The position numbers were made by a program, and so were the translations under genes. Shown one piece after another: positions 19,890 through 29,128 of a stretch of 64,000 nucleotides of DNA. Source of the stretch: Thetidibacter halocola (GTDB lineage Bacteria; Pseudomonadota; Alphaproteobacteria; Rhodobacterales; Rhodobacteraceae); contig NZ_JAGTUU010000009.1 of NCBI RefSeq assembly GCF_018224955.1, positions 124,001-188,000 of the forward strand. Reading direction: 5' to 3'. How positions within the stretch are numbered: position 1 is the first letter of the stretch; every line of letters begins with the position of its first letter. Below the pieces are notes generated by a model that did not search any database, had not been told where the DNA came from, and saw only the letters and a program-made list of their open reading frames with translations.

Positions 19890-20399
19890 ATGCAAACGAA
19901 TGCTGTCCCCCACTATGATTCCAGCGTCAACACGACCGGGTGCTGCGCCCGCTTCAACCCCGAAGGATGGGACGGTCAGGTTCTGCGTTTTGAGGACAAG
20001 CCTTTCGTCCGTGCGTCGACCCACAGCGTCATGCATGTCCCGGTCGACATGGGTCGGGTCTTTGGCCGCGTCTTCCGGCATATGGAGGACCAGGAGGCGA
20101 TGGATATCGGGCAGACGCTCGTCCTGTCGCGGGACAGGTCCGCCTGGAACGCCGAACACCTGTTCGCCACGACCAAGCCCGTCGACACCGAGGAGAACGT
20201 GACGCTGTCCGGAGATTTCGTCACGAAGGTCTTCGAGGGGCCCTACCGGACTGCGCGCGACTGGTATGGAGAGATGCAGGACCTTGTCCGCAGTCGCGGA
20301 TCGGAGCCCACCGACATCTGGTTCTTCTACACGACCTGCCCGAAATGCGCCAAGGCCTACGGGAAGAACTACGTGGTCGGAGTCGGCCGGCTGGCCTAG
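19890..20399 (+). CDS. conserved hypothetical protein with a C-terminal CxxC
   Basis: 169 aa from ATG 19890, which has a strong AGGGAGG site; the frame is open for 300 nt upstream but that part does not look coding. Soluble, no signal peptide. Notable features: NTTGCCARFNPEGWDG near residues 14-28 and FYTTCPKCAKAYGKNY near the C-terminus, a Cys-Pro-x-Cys pair in a zinc or thiol-type setting. Function not recognised. Convergent with gltB across a terminator. Confidence 0.75.
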   Translation: MQTNAVPHYDSSVNTTGCCARFNPEGWDGQVLRFEDKPFVRASTHSVMHVPVDMGRVFGRVFRHMEDQEAMDIGQTLVLSRDRSAWNAEHLFATTKPVDTEENVTLSGDFVTKVFEGPYRTARDWYGEMQDLVRSRGSEPTDIWFFYTTCPKCAKAYGKNYVVGVGRLA

Positions 20400-20406
20400 C
20401 CTGGCG

Positions 20407-20437
20407 AAGCCCCTCCGCGCCTTGGCGCGAAGGGGTT
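20407..20437. terminator. shared terminator between the hypothetical gene and gltB
   Basis: GC-rich hairpin (AAGCCCCT...GCGCC-TT-GGCGC...AGGGGTT) with one internal mismatch region, placed 8 nt after the plus-strand stop and just beyond the gltB stop. Its arms begin with AA and end with TT, so it can work in both directions. Confidence 0.65.
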
Positions 20438-20448
20438 GGTCTTGGCGA

Positions 20449-23400
20449 TCACTCAGCCGGAACGCGGCGATCCTCGATCCCCAGCGGATAGGGGATCTTG
20501 TTCAGCATTTCCTTCGGGCAGACCTGGACGAAGTTCGCCTTTTCGGTCTCCCAGTGCTGGAGGATGTCGCTGGCCTTGCGGCTGCGCGTCTCGTCGGCAT
20601 GGCGCTGGATCAGCCCCTTGAGCTGGGCTTCCCACTCGGTCACGGCGACCGGGCAGGTCACGATGCTTTCGGGGTTCAGCATATCGGCGGCAAGCCCCTC
20701 GGGATCGTAGAGATAGGCCATGCCCCCGGTCATCCCGGCGCCAAAGTTCGCGCCGATCGGTCCGAGGATCACGGCGACCCCGCCGGTCATGTATTCGCAG
20801 CCGTTGCTGCCGCAGCCCTCGACAACCACCTTGGCGCCCGAATTGCGCACGGCAAACCGCTCGCCCGCCTTGCCCGCGGCAAACAGGTGCCCGTCGGTCG
20901 CGCCATAAAGCACGGTGTTGCCGATGATCGTGTTCTCCGACGCGGCAAGCGGGCTCACCTGCGGCGGGCGCACGACGATCAGGCCACCCGACAGGCCCTT
21001 GCCGACATAGTCGTTGGCATCGCCGGACACTTCCAGCTTCAGCCCCGGCGCGGCGAAGGCGCCCAGCGACTGGCCGGCGCTGCCGGTCAGCTTGACGTGC
21101 AGATGGTCGGGTTGCAGCGCGTTGCGCATGCCGAACTTGCGCACGATGTGGCTGGAAACCCGCGTGCCCACGGTGCGGTGCGTGTTCATCACCGCGTAGG
21201 ACAGCTGCATCTTCTCGCCATCTTCCAGGAAGCGCGCGGCATCCCGCACGATCTCGGCGTCCAGCGTGTCGGGCACCACGTTGCGCGGCTTGGAGCGGTC
21301 ATAGACGATGTCCTCGGACCCATCCACGCGGATCAGCAGCGGGTTGAGGTCGAGATCGTCCAGATGTTCCGAGCCCCGGCTGACCTGGCTCAGCAGGTCG
21401 GCGCGGCCGATCACCTCTTCCAGGCTGCGCGCGCCGATGGAGGCGAGGATTTCCCGCACTTCCTGCGCGTAGAAGGTGATCAGGTTCACCACCTTGTCGG
21501 CATTGCCGGTGAACTTGGCGCGCAGGGATTCGTCCTGCGTGCAGACGCCCACCGGACAGGTGTTCGACTGGCACTGGCGCACCATGATGCAACCCATCGC
21601 GATCAGCGCGGCGGTGCCGATGCCGTATTCCTCGGCCCCCAGCATCGCGGCCATGACGATGTCGCGCCCGGTGCGCAGCCCGCCGTCGGTCCGCAGCGTC
21701 ACGCGGTCGCGCAGGTTGTTCATCGCGAGAACCTGGTGCGCCTCGGTCAGGCCCATCTCCCACGGAAGGCCGGCATACTTGATCGAGGTCGCGGGGCTGG
21801 CGCCCGTGCCACCGTTGTGACCCGAGATCAGGATGATGTCCGCCTTCGCCTTGGCCACGCCGGCCGCGATGGTGCCGACGCCGCTGGAGGCCACCAGCTT
21901 GACCGTCACCTTGGCGCGCGGGTTGATCTGCTTGAGGTCGTAGATCAGCTGCGCGAGGTCCTCGATCGAATAGATGTCGTGATGCGGCGGCGGGCTGATC
22001 AGCGTCACGCCCTCGGTCGAGTGGCGCAGCCGCGCGATCAGCTTGGTCACCTTCATGCCGGGCAGCTGGCCGCCCTCTCCGGGCTTGGCGCCCTGCGCGA
22101 CCTTGATCTCAAGCTCTTCGCAATGGTTCAGATATTCGGCGGTCACGCCGAAGCGGCCGCTCGCCACCTGCTTGATCTTGGCCGACGGGTTGTCGCCGTT
22201 GGGTTCCGGCACGAAATGCGCCGGATCCTCGCCGCCCTCACCCGAGTCGGACTTGGCGCCGATGCGGTTCATCGCGACGTTCAGCGTCTTGTGCGCCTCG
22301 GGCGACAGCGCGCCCAGAGACATCCCCGGCGTGACAAATCGCTTGCGGATCGAGGTGATCGATTCCACCTGCTCCAGCGGGATCGCCTCGCCCAGCGGCT
22401 TGATCGCCAGCAGGTCGCGCAGGTGAATCGGCGGGTTGGCCTGCATCGCCTTGGAATAGGTCTTCCACAGCTCATAGCTGGACTTGTCGCAGGCCGCCTG
22501 CAGCAGGTGCATCGTCTGCGCGCCCCAGGCATGGGTCTCGCCCGACTTGCGCAACTTGTAGAAGCCGCCGATGGGCAGCACGTCCTGTCCCGAGACAAAG
22601 CCCAGTTCGTGCACCTGCTCGGCCTTGCGCTGCAGGCCGTTCAGGCCGATGCCGCTGATCCGCGAGATCATGCCGGGGAAATACTCCGCGCACATGGCGC
22701 GGCTCAGGCCCACCGCCTCGAAGTTCAGGCCGCCGCGATAGGACGACAGGACCGAGATGCCCATCTTGGACATGATCTTCAGCAGGCCCTGGTCGATCGC
22801 CTCGCGATAGCGGGCGACGTTTTCGGTCAGCGTGCCATCCAGCAAGCCACGTTTGATGCGGTCGGCCAGGCTGTCCTCGGCCAGGTAGGCGTTGACCACC
22901 GTCGCACCAGCGCCGATCAGCACGGCAAAGTAATGCGGGTCGATGCATTCCGCCGAGCGGACGTTGAGCGAGGTGAAGGTCCGCAGCCCCTTGCGCGTCA
23001 GGTGGCTGTGCACGGCGCTGGTGGCCAGGATCATCGGCATCGCCACCTTGTCGGGGCTGCAATGCTCGTCGGTCAGGATGATGTGACCGGTGCCAGAGCG
23101 CACGGCATCCTCGGCCTCGGCCCGGATGCGGCTGAGTGCATCACGCAGCGCATTTGGCTTGCCGCCCGCGGCAAAGGTGCAGTCGATCTCGATCGAGGGC
23201 GCGTTGAAGTGCTTCTTCAACTCGGTGAACTGCGCGTTGCCGACAAAGGGGCTTTCCAGCACGAGGATCTCGGTCTGGCTGCTGTCCTCGTCCAGCACGT
23301 TCTTGAGGTTGCCGAACCGGGTCTTGAGGCTCATCACCCGGTATTCCCGAAGCGAGTCGATCGGCGGGTTCGTCACCTGGCTGAAGTTCTGGCGGAAGTA

Positions 23401-24987
23401 ATGCGACAGCGGTCGATACTTCTTCGACAGCACGGCGGACGGTGTGTCGTCGCCCATCGAGGCCACGACTTCCTTGGCATCCTCGGCCATCGGGGCCAGG
23501 ACCTGTTCCAGTTCCTCGATCGTGTAGCCGGCGGCAATCTGGCGGCGGCGCAGCTCGGCACCGTCGAAGACCGGCTTTTCGGTCACCTTGGCCAGCGCGT
23601 CGTCCAGGTCGTTGATCTTGCCCACCCACTCGCCGAAAGGCTGCGCCGCGGCGAGGCGGTTCTTGATCTCGGTATCGTGGTAGAGCTTGCCGTCCTTCAT
23701 GTCGACGGCGATCATCTGGCCCGGCCCGAGCGCGCCCTTCTCGCGCACCGTGGCCTCGTCGGTGGGAACCATGCCCGCCTCGGAGCCCGCGATCAGCAGG
23801 TTGTCGCCCGTCACGACATAGCGCATCGGGCGCAGGCCGTTGCGGTCGAGGCCGCCGCAGACCCAGCGGCCATCGGTCATGGCCAGGGCGGCGGGACCGT
23901 CCCAGGGCTCCATCACCGAGTTGCAGTAGGAATACATGTCACGCCAGGACTGCGGCAGTTCAACCGCCTGCTTGGACCAGGATTCCGGCACCAGCATGGT
24001 CTTGGCCATCGGCGCATTGCGCCCGGCGCGCACCAGCACCTCGAACACCGCATCCAGCGCCGCCGAATCCGACGACCCGTTCGGCACGATCGGCTTGATG
24101 TCGCCCGCCATGTCCCCGAACGTGGCCGAAGCCATGCGGATCTCGTGGCTCTTCATCCAGTTCAGGTTGCCCTTCAGCGTGTTGATCTCGCCGTTATGGG
24201 CCAACATGCGGAAGGGCTGCGCCAGCCACCATTGTGGGAAGGTGTTGGTCGAATAACGCTGGTGATAGATCGCAAACGCGGATTCAAAGCGCGGGTCCTG
24301 GAGGTCGGGATAGAACTCGGCCACCTGTTCGGCCAGCATCATGCCCTTGTAGATGATGCTGCGGCAGGACAGCGACGCGATATACAGCCCGTTGATCCCG
24401 GCCGCGCCCGCGGCCTTCTCGATCCGGCGGCGGATGACATAAAGCTCGCGCTCGAAGGTCTCCTCGTCGACGCCCTTGGCGTTGGCGATCAGGATCTGCT
24501 CGATCTCGGGGCGGGTGGCGTTGGCCTTTTCGCCGAGGCAGGTCACATCGACCGGCACGTGCCGCCAGCCGTAGATGTAGTGGCCCATGCGCAGCACTTC
24601 GGTCTCGACGATGGTCCGGCAGGTCTCCTGCGCGCCGAAATTGGTGCGCGGCAGGAACACCTGGCCCACGGCCATCAGCTGGTCCTTGCGCGGCGTGTGG
24701 CCGGTGCGCGTGATCTGGTCATAGAAGAAGGCCACGGGGATCTGCACATGGATGCCCGCACCGTCGCCGGTCTTGCCGTCGGCATCCACCGCGCCCCGGT
24801 GCCAGACCGCCTTCAGCGCCTGGATCCCGTTCTCGACCACCTTGCGCGAGGGTTTGCCATCGACGGACACGACAAGCCCGACACCGCAGGAGGAATGCTC
24901 TTCCGCCTCGGAATACAGCCCGTTCTCCGCCATCCACTTGCGCTTGGTTTCCTCGCGCGCGGCCCATTCGGCATCATACTTGGTCAT
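20449..24987 (-). CDS. gltB: glutamate synthase (NADPH) large subunit
   Basis: 1512 aa. Start at ATG 24987 because GGAGGATGCC precedes it; ATG 24999 is less well placed. The N-terminal glutaminase nucleophile is C34 (HSSCGVGL), exposed after removal of a 33-residue propeptide. FMN-dependent synthase domain follows, with the 3Fe-4S motif MVRQCQSNTCPVGVCTQD, and the C-terminal right-handed beta-helix (GXXG repeats, e.g. GCGSNGCEYMTGG). Makes two glutamate from glutamine and 2-oxoglutarate together with GltD. Downstream in the same direction as gltD and the GFA gene, separated by a REP-like repeat. Confidence 0.97.
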   Translation of the reverse strand: MTKYDAEWAAREETKRKWMAENGLYSEAEEHSSCGVGLVVSVDGKPSRKVVENGIQALKAVWHRGAVDADGKTGDGAGIHVQIPVAFFYDQITRTGHTPRKDQLMAVGQVFLPRTNFGAQETCRTIVETEVLRMGHYIYGWRHVPVDVTCLGEKANATRPEIEQILIANAKGVDEETFERELYVIRRRIEKAAGAAGINGLYIASLSCRSIIYKGMMLAEQVAEFYPDLQDPRFESAFAIYHQRYSTNTFPQWWLAQPFRMLAHNGEINTLKGNLNWMKSHEIRMASATFGDMAGDIKPIVPNGSSDSAALDAVFEVLVRAGRNAPMAKTMLVPESWSKQAVELPQSWRDMYSYCNSVMEPWDGPAALAMTDGRWVCGGLDRNGLRPMRYVVTGDNLLIAGSEAGMVPTDEATVREKGALGPGQMIAVDMKDGKLYHDTEIKNRLAAAQPFGEWVGKINDLDDALAKVTEKPVFDGAELRRRQIAAGYTIEELEQVLAPMAEDAKEVVASMGDDTPSAVLSKKYRPLSHYFRQNFSQVTNPPIDSLREYRVMSLKTRFGNLKNVLDEDSSQTEILVLESPFVGNAQFTELKKHFNAPSIEIDCTFAAGGKPNALRDALSRIRAEAEDAVRSGTGHIILTDEHCSPDKVAMPMILATSAVHSHLTRKGLRTFTSLNVRSAECIDPHYFAVLIGAGATVVNAYLAEDSLADRIKRGLLDGTLTENVARYREAIDQGLLKIMSKMGISVLSSYRGGLNFEAVGLSRAMCAEYFPGMISRISGIGLNGLQRKAEQVHELGFVSGQDVLPIGGFYKLRKSGETHAWGAQTMHLLQAACDKSSYELWKTYSKAMQANPPIHLRDLLAIKPLGEAIPLEQVESITSIRKRFVTPGMSLGALSPEAHKTLNVAMNRIGAKSDSGEGGEDPAHFVPEPNGDNPSAKIKQVASGRFGVTAEYLNHCEELEIKVAQGAKPGEGGQLPGMKVTKLIARLRHSTEGVTLISPPPHHDIYSIEDLAQLIYDLKQINPRAKVTVKLVASSGVGTIAAGVAKAKADIILISGHNGGTGASPATSIKYAGLPWEMGLTEAHQVLAMNNLRDRVTLRTDGGLRTGRDIVMAAMLGAEEYGIGTAALIAMGCIMVRQCQSNTCPVGVCTQDESLRAKFTGNADKVVNLITFYAQEVREILASIGARSLEEVIGRADLLSQVSRGSEHLDDLDLNPLLIRVDGSEDIVYDRSKPRNVVPDTLDAEIVRDAARFLEDGEKMQLSYAVMNTHRTVGTRVSSHIVRKFGMRNALQPDHLHVKLTGSAGQSLGAFAAPGLKLEVSGDANDYVGKGLSGGLIVVRPPQVSPLAASENTIIGNTVLYGATDGHLFAAGKAGERFAVRNSGAKVVVEGCGSNGCEYMTGGVAVILGPIGANFGAGMTGGMAYLYDPEGLAADMLNPESIVTCPVAVTEWEAQLKGLIQRHADETRSRKASDILQHWETEKANFVQVCPKEMLNKIPYPLGIEDRRVPAE

Positions 24988-25056
24988 GGCATCCTCCATG
25001 CAAACCCGCCCCAGGGGCGGTCATCCTCTCCGGACCGTCCGAAGCGAGGCACACGG

Positions 25057-25112
25057 CCCCCTCTTCATCTTGCCCTCAAACTCCGGGGGTCCGGGGGCTG
25101 GCCCCCGGTCCC
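25057..25112 (+). repeat. intergenic REP-like repeat, copy B
   Basis: CCCCTCTTCATCTTGCCC, AAACTCCGGGGG, then an 8-bp hairpin CCGGGGGC/GCCCCCGG (25091-25108). It lies between the GFA gene and gltB and may attenuate transcription between gltD-GFA and gltB. Confidence 0.75.
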
Positions 25113-25122
25113 GCATTCTCCG

Positions 25123-25578
25123 TCAGTCCTCCGGCCCGCCGCCTTCGAGAGCCGAAAACTTCTCGACACACTCGGCCCGAGTCAACAACCGCCGCCCCTG
25201 CATCCCCTCGTAGGAAAAGCTGTCAGGCTTGTGGTCGATGTAGATCTCGTTCGTGATCTCGAACCCGTTCGCGTCGTCGAAGATCCCGATGGGCAGCTCG
25301 GTATTTCCGAACCATTCCCCTTCCCGGGTGACCCGGAAATAGATCCCCGAGCCGCATTCCCCGCAGAACCCGCGCTCGGCCCAGCCGCTCGACTGGATCA
25401 CCCGCAGACCGTCGCCGCTGAAGGTGACGCTGCCTGTCGGCACCGTGACCCCGATCAGCGCCGAGCCGGTCCAACGGCGGCACATCTCGCAATGGCAGAC
25501 GCCGCATTTCCCGGGCACATCCCGCGCGGCAAAGCGCACCGCGCCGCACAGGCAGCCGCCGGTCCGCTCTGCCGTCAT
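25123..25578 (-). CDS. GFA (glutathione-dependent formaldehyde-activating) family protein
   Basis: 151 aa. Zinc-binding cysteine pattern of the CENP-V/GFA fold: C9-x-C11 (GGCLCGAVRF), C25-x2-C28-x-C30-x2-C33 (KCGVCHCEMC) and CGECG further on. ATG 25578 overlaps the gltD stop by one base (TGATG), so it is translationally coupled to gltD. Despite the name, most such proteins have no proven link to formaldehyde; function unknown. Its place between gltD and gltB is unusual. Confidence 0.9.
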   Translation of the reverse strand: MTAERTGGCLCGAVRFAARDVPGKCGVCHCEMCRRWTGSALIGVTVPTGSVTFSGDGLRVIQSSGWAERGFCGECGSGIYFRVTREGEWFGNTELPIGIFDDANGFEITNEIYIDHKPDSFSYEGMQGRRLLTRAECVEKFSALEGGGPED

Positions 25579-27014
25579 CACTCGGCCGCCACCGCGGACC
25601 GGGCGGCGAATTCGCCCAAGATGGACTCGGCGCAGTCGCGCCCATCGCGGATCGCCCACACCACGAGGCTGGCGCCCCGCACGATGTCGCCGATCGCGTA
25701 GACGCCCGGCAGCGCGGTCTTGCCGGTGGTGAACTCGGCCTTGATCGTGCCCCAGCGGGTCACTTCCAGTTCCGGGCAGCCCCAGAGCGTCGGCAGCGCC
25801 TCGGGCTCGAAGCCCAGCGCCTTGATGACCAGGTCGGCGGGCTCGTCGTAATCCGAGCCCTCGATCAACTCGGGCGACTGGCGGCCCGTGGCATCCGGCG
25901 CGCCCAGGCGCATCTTCTGCACGACGACGGCACTCACAGGCTCGCCCTTGAAACCCTTAGGCGCGGTCAGCCACTCGAACTGAACGCCTTCTTCCTCGGC
26001 ATTGGCGACCTCACGCTGCGACCCCGGCATGTTGGCCCGGTCGCGGCGATAGAGGCACTTCACGCTCTCGGCGCCCTGCCGGATCGCCGTGCGCACGCAA
26101 TCCATCGCCGTGTCGCCACCGCCGATCACGACCACGCGCTTGCCCTTGGCGTTCAACTCGCCGCTTTCGAATTCCGGCACGCTGTCGCCGAAATTGGCCG
26201 CCCGGTTCGAGGCGGTCAGATAGTCGATCGCCTTGACGATGCCCTGCGCCCCGGCGCCTGGCCCGCCCAGGTCACGGCTCTTGTAGACACCGGTGGCGAT
26301 GATGACCGCGTCGTGCTGGGCGCGGATATCCTCAAAGCTCATGTCCACGCCCACTGCGCAGCTCATCACAAGGCGCACACCGCCCTGCTCCAACTGCTCG
26401 ATCCGGCGCATGACCACGTCCTTCTCCAGCTTGAAGCCGGGAATGCCGTAGGTCAGCAGGCCGCCCGCACGGTCATACCGGTCATAGACCGTGACCTGAA
26501 CGCCCGCCCTGCGCAGCATGTCTGCCGCCGCGAGGCCCCCTGGGCCGGCGCCGATGATGCCCACGCTTTCCGCGCGCTCGCGCGCCGGCGCGGCCGGCTT
26601 GACCCAGCCCTTTTCCCAGGCGGTGTCGGTGATGAACTTCTCGACCGCGCCGATGGTGACAGTGCCGTGGCCGGACTGTTCGATCACGCAATTGCCTTCG
26701 CACAGACGGTCCTGCGGGCAGATGCGGCCGCAGATCTCAGGGAAGGTATTGGTGGCCTGGCTGATTTCATAGGCCTCTTCCAGCCGGTCCATTGCGGTCA
26801 GGCGCAGCCAGTCGGGGATGTTGTTGTGCAGCGGACAATGGCTCTGACAATAGGGCACACCGCACTGGCTGCACCGGCTTGCCTGCTCTTCGGCCTTGGC
26901 AAGGGCATACTCGGCATAGATCTCGTCGAAATCCGTCCGGCGCAAGTCGGCCTCCCGCTTGACCGGCATCTCGCGCTCGGTGGTCACGAATTTCAGCATC
27001 GGCTGCTTTGCCAT
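25578..27014 (-). CDS. gltD: glutamate synthase (NADPH) small subunit
   Basis: 478 aa. Start at ATG 27014 rather than 27023: the AGGAGGG site touches the first ATG but is 9 nt from the second. N-terminal 4Fe-4S cysteines CSQCGVPYCQSHCPL and CGRICPQDRLCEGNCV; FAD motif VGIIGAGPGGLAAADML; NADPH motif RVVVIGGGDTAMDCV. Supplies electrons from NADPH to GltB for glutamate synthesis. First gene of a unit that runs on into the GFA gene and probably gltB. Confidence 0.97.
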   Translation of the reverse strand: MAKQPMLKFVTTEREMPVKREADLRRTDFDEIYAEYALAKAEEQASRCSQCGVPYCQSHCPLHNNIPDWLRLTAMDRLEEAYEISQATNTFPEICGRICPQDRLCEGNCVIEQSGHGTVTIGAVEKFITDTAWEKGWVKPAAPARERAESVGIIGAGPGGLAAADMLRRAGVQVTVYDRYDRAGGLLTYGIPGFKLEKDVVMRRIEQLEQGGVRLVMSCAVGVDMSFEDIRAQHDAVIIATGVYKSRDLGGPGAGAQGIVKAIDYLTASNRAANFGDSVPEFESGELNAKGKRVVVIGGGDTAMDCVRTAIRQGAESVKCLYRRDRANMPGSQREVANAEEEGVQFEWLTAPKGFKGEPVSAVVVQKMRLGAPDATGRQSPELIEGSDYDEPADLVIKALGFEPEALPTLWGCPELEVTRWGTIKAEFTTGKTALPGVYAIGDIVRGASLVVWAIRDGRDCAESILGEFAARSAVAAE

Positions 27015-27077
27015 GGAGTCCATCCCTCCTGAGAGTCCTTGAAACGCCCTATTACGGGAAGCTGAAACCGAATAAAA

Positions 27078-27092
27078 GTCAGAACTACTGAC
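27078..27092. promoter_or_regulatory. dyad in the gltD-uppP divergent region
   Basis: GTCAG-AACTA-CTGAC, perfect 5-bp arms, 64 nt upstream of gltD and 145 nt upstream of uppP, in the AT-richer part of the gap. A possible regulator site for gltD; the protein is unknown. Confidence 0.3.
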
Positions 27093-27236
27093 CTATATGT
27101 TGGATTTCTTGACCCTCGCGAGAGAAACTTCGCTGCAATGCCGCAAAATTGGGTCCGATTTGATACCTAAATGCATCCTTCCCCTTGGAATCCCAGACAT
27201 GATAGGCCAAAGGCAGCGCAGCAAACAGGCCCGGCC

Positions 27237-28040
27237 ATGACGCTCACCTATCTTCTGATGCTTGCCCTGGTCCAGGGCGTGACGGAATTCCTGCCGATCT
27301 CGTCATCGGGTCACCTGATTCTCCTGCCCAGCCTGACCGGCATGGCCGATCAGGGCCAGGCGCTGGACATCGCCGTGCACCTCGGCACGCTCTGCGCCGT
27401 GATCCTCTATTTCCGCCGCGACGTGGGGCTGGCGCTGGCCGGCACCGGCCGACTCCTGCGCGGTCGGGTGGACACGCCCGGCGCTTTCCTCGCGCTCTGC
27501 CTCGCCATCGCGACCGTGCCTGTCATCATCGCGGGCCTTGTCCTGAAACTCACCGGCTGGGACGACGCCATGCGCTCGACCGCGGTGATCGGCTGGACGA
27601 TGCTGATCTTCGGCGTCGTCCTGTACTGGGCCGACAAGACCGGACCCGAGACACGCACCGCCAGCGACTGGAGCCTGAAACACGCCCTGGTCATGGGCTT
27701 CTGGCAGGCGGTCGCGCTGATCCCCGGCACCTCGCGCTCGGGCATCTGCATCACCGCGGCGCGCACCCTTGGCTATGAACGCCACGACGCGGCGCGGCTG
27801 TCGATGCTGATGTCGATCCCCACGATCCTGGCCTCCGGCGGCATCCTCGCACTCGACGTGGTGGGCAACGTCACCCCCGGCCTCGCGCGCGACGCAGGCA
27901 TCGCCGCGTTCTTCGCGTTCGCCGCGGCGCTCGGCGCGCTCTGGCTGATGATGCGCCTCATCAATTCGGTCAGCTTCACGCCCTACGTGATCTACCGGGT
28001 GATTCTCGGCGTCATCCTGCTGGGCATCGCGTATTCGTGA
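27237..28040 (+). CDS. uppP: undecaprenyl-diphosphatase UppP (BacA)
   Basis: 267 aa integral membrane protein. Start at ATG 27237 (MTLTYLLMLALVQGVTEF), where the family begins. The two active-site segments are GVTEFLPISSSGHLIL and LIPGTSRSGICITAAR. It recycles the undecaprenyl lipid carrier for peptidoglycan by removing one phosphate, and overexpression gives bacitracin resistance in other bacteria. About eight membrane helices. A REP-like repeat begins immediately after its stop. Confidence 0.96.
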   Translation: MTLTYLLMLALVQGVTEFLPISSSGHLILLPSLTGMADQGQALDIAVHLGTLCAVILYFRRDVGLALAGTGRLLRGRVDTPGAFLALCLAIATVPVIIAGLVLKLTGWDDAMRSTAVIGWTMLIFGVVLYWADKTGPETRTASDWSLKHALVMGFWQAVALIPGTSRSGICITAARTLGYERHDAARLSMLMSIPTILASGGILALDVVGNVTPGLARDAGIAAFFAFAAALGALWLMMRLINSVSFTPYVIYRVILGVILLGIAYS

Positions 28041-28101
28041 CCCTTCATCTTGCCCGATAAACTCCGGGGGAGTCGCCGAAGGCGACGGGGGCAGCGCCCC
28101 C
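28041..28101 (+). repeat. intergenic REP-like repeat, copy C
   Basis: CCCTTCATCTTGCCC, AAACTCCGGGGGAG, then two hairpins: GTCGCC/GGCGAC and GGGGGC/GCCCCC. It fills the whole gap between the convergent stops of uppP and rlmH, a position that suits a bidirectional terminator. Confidence 0.75.
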
Positions 28102-28572
28102 TTACACCCTGTGATAGGGCGATCCCGCGAGGATCGTGGCGGCCCGATACAGCTGTTCGGCCAGCATGACCCGCGCTAGCATGTGCGGCCAGACCATCGC
28201 GCCAAAGGACAGCGTCATGCGAGAATCGTCTCGCAGGGCCGGTTCGATCCCGTCCGCCCCGCCAATGACGAACCCCAGATCCTGCACCCCGTCGTCGCGC
28301 ATCCGTGCCAGCCAGTCGGCGAACTCGGGCGAGGTCAGGACGCGCCCGCGTTCGTCCATCGCGCAAAAAGGGGCGTTTTCGGGCAGCGCGCGTCGCAACA
28401 GCGCCGCCTCGGCCGCCATGCCGCCGCCCTTGCGGTCGTCAACCTCGTGGACCTGCGCCGGGCCCAGGCCCACCGCCCGGCCTGTCCGGTCGAATCGCAT
28501 CAGGTAGTCATCGATCAGCGCGCGTTCAGGCCCCGCCCGAAGGCGGCCCACGACGCAAAGATGCAGGCGCAT
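28102..28572 (-). CDS. rlmH: 23S rRNA (pseudouridine-1915-N3)-methyltransferase RlmH
   Basis: 156 aa SPOUT-fold enzyme that methylates pseudouridine 1915 in helix 69 of 23S rRNA. Family landmarks: MRLHLCVVGRL, MDERGRVLTSPEFADWL, LGFVIGGADGIEP, MTLSFGAMVWPHMLARVML and EQLYRAATILAGSPYHRV at the C-terminus. It directly follows rsfS, the usual rsfS-rlmH pair. Confidence 0.97.
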   Translation of the reverse strand: MRLHLCVVGRLRAGPERALIDDYLMRFDRTGRAVGLGPAQVHEVDDRKGGGMAAEAALLRRALPENAPFCAMDERGRVLTSPEFADWLARMRDDGVQDLGFVIGGADGIEPALRDDSRMTLSFGAMVWPHMLARVMLAEQLYRAATILAGSPYHRV

Positions 28573-28573
28573 G

Positions 28574-29062
28574 TCAGGCCCCGGGCTTGCCGGAGGCCCC
28601 CACAGGCTGCCACATCTTTTCCAGCTGGTAAAAGTCGCGCACTTCGGGGCGGAACACGTGAACCACCACGTCCCCCGCGTCGATCAGGACCCAGTCGCCG
28701 GTTTCCTTGCCCTCGGTCCGGGACAGCGTCCCGTGATCCTGCTTGAGCACCTCTTCGACCCGCTCGGCGATCGCCGCGACCTGCCGCGAGGACCGCCCCG
28801 AGCAGATCACCATGTAATCGCAGACAGAGGATTTGCCGCGCAGGTCGATCTGCACGATGTCCTCGGCCTTCATGTCGGAGAGGCACTCGAGGATGGCGGA
28901 CAGCAGCGTCTCGCTCGTCACTCGAGAGGAAACCGGACCGGAAAGCGGTCCGCTGGAATGCGCGGCTTGTGCCGCATGAGCCGTCGATGACAGGACGTCG
29001 TCCTCCTTTTCAGCGCGTGCCGATCCCTCGCCCCGGCACCGGGCGTGGAATAAAGATAGCAT
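28574..29062 (-). CDS. rsfS: ribosome silencing factor RsfS
   Basis: Iojap/RsfS protein that binds ribosomal protein L14 and blocks subunit joining in starvation. Conserved core from SETLLSAILECLSDMKAEDI through CDYMVICSGRSSRQ and TGDWVLIDAGDVVVHVF. The frame opens at ATG 29062 (162 aa), which gives about 45 extra, low-complexity N-terminal residues and has no good ribosome-binding site; a GTG near residue 48 would give the usual 110-120 aa. The true start is uncertain. Followed after 1 nt by rlmH. Confidence 0.92.
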   Translation of the reverse strand: MLSLFHARCRGEGSARAEKEDDVLSSTAHAAQAAHSSGPLSGPVSSRVTSETLLSAILECLSDMKAEDIVQIDLRGKSSVCDYMVICSGRSSRQVAAIAERVEEVLKQDHGTLSRTEGKETGDWVLIDAGDVVVHVFRPEVRDFYQLEKMWQPVGASGKPGA

Positions 29063-29128
29063 CGCGGGGCGTATTTCTCAATGATCCGGCGCGGGACGTG
29101 GCGGCGATACGCCGCCGGGCAGCCCGCG

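Noticed and set aside
20266..25701. 1811-codon plus-strand frame
   Set aside because: Mirror of gltB and its neighbours; no domains, very Arg/His/Asp-rich. A shadow of a high-GC gene.
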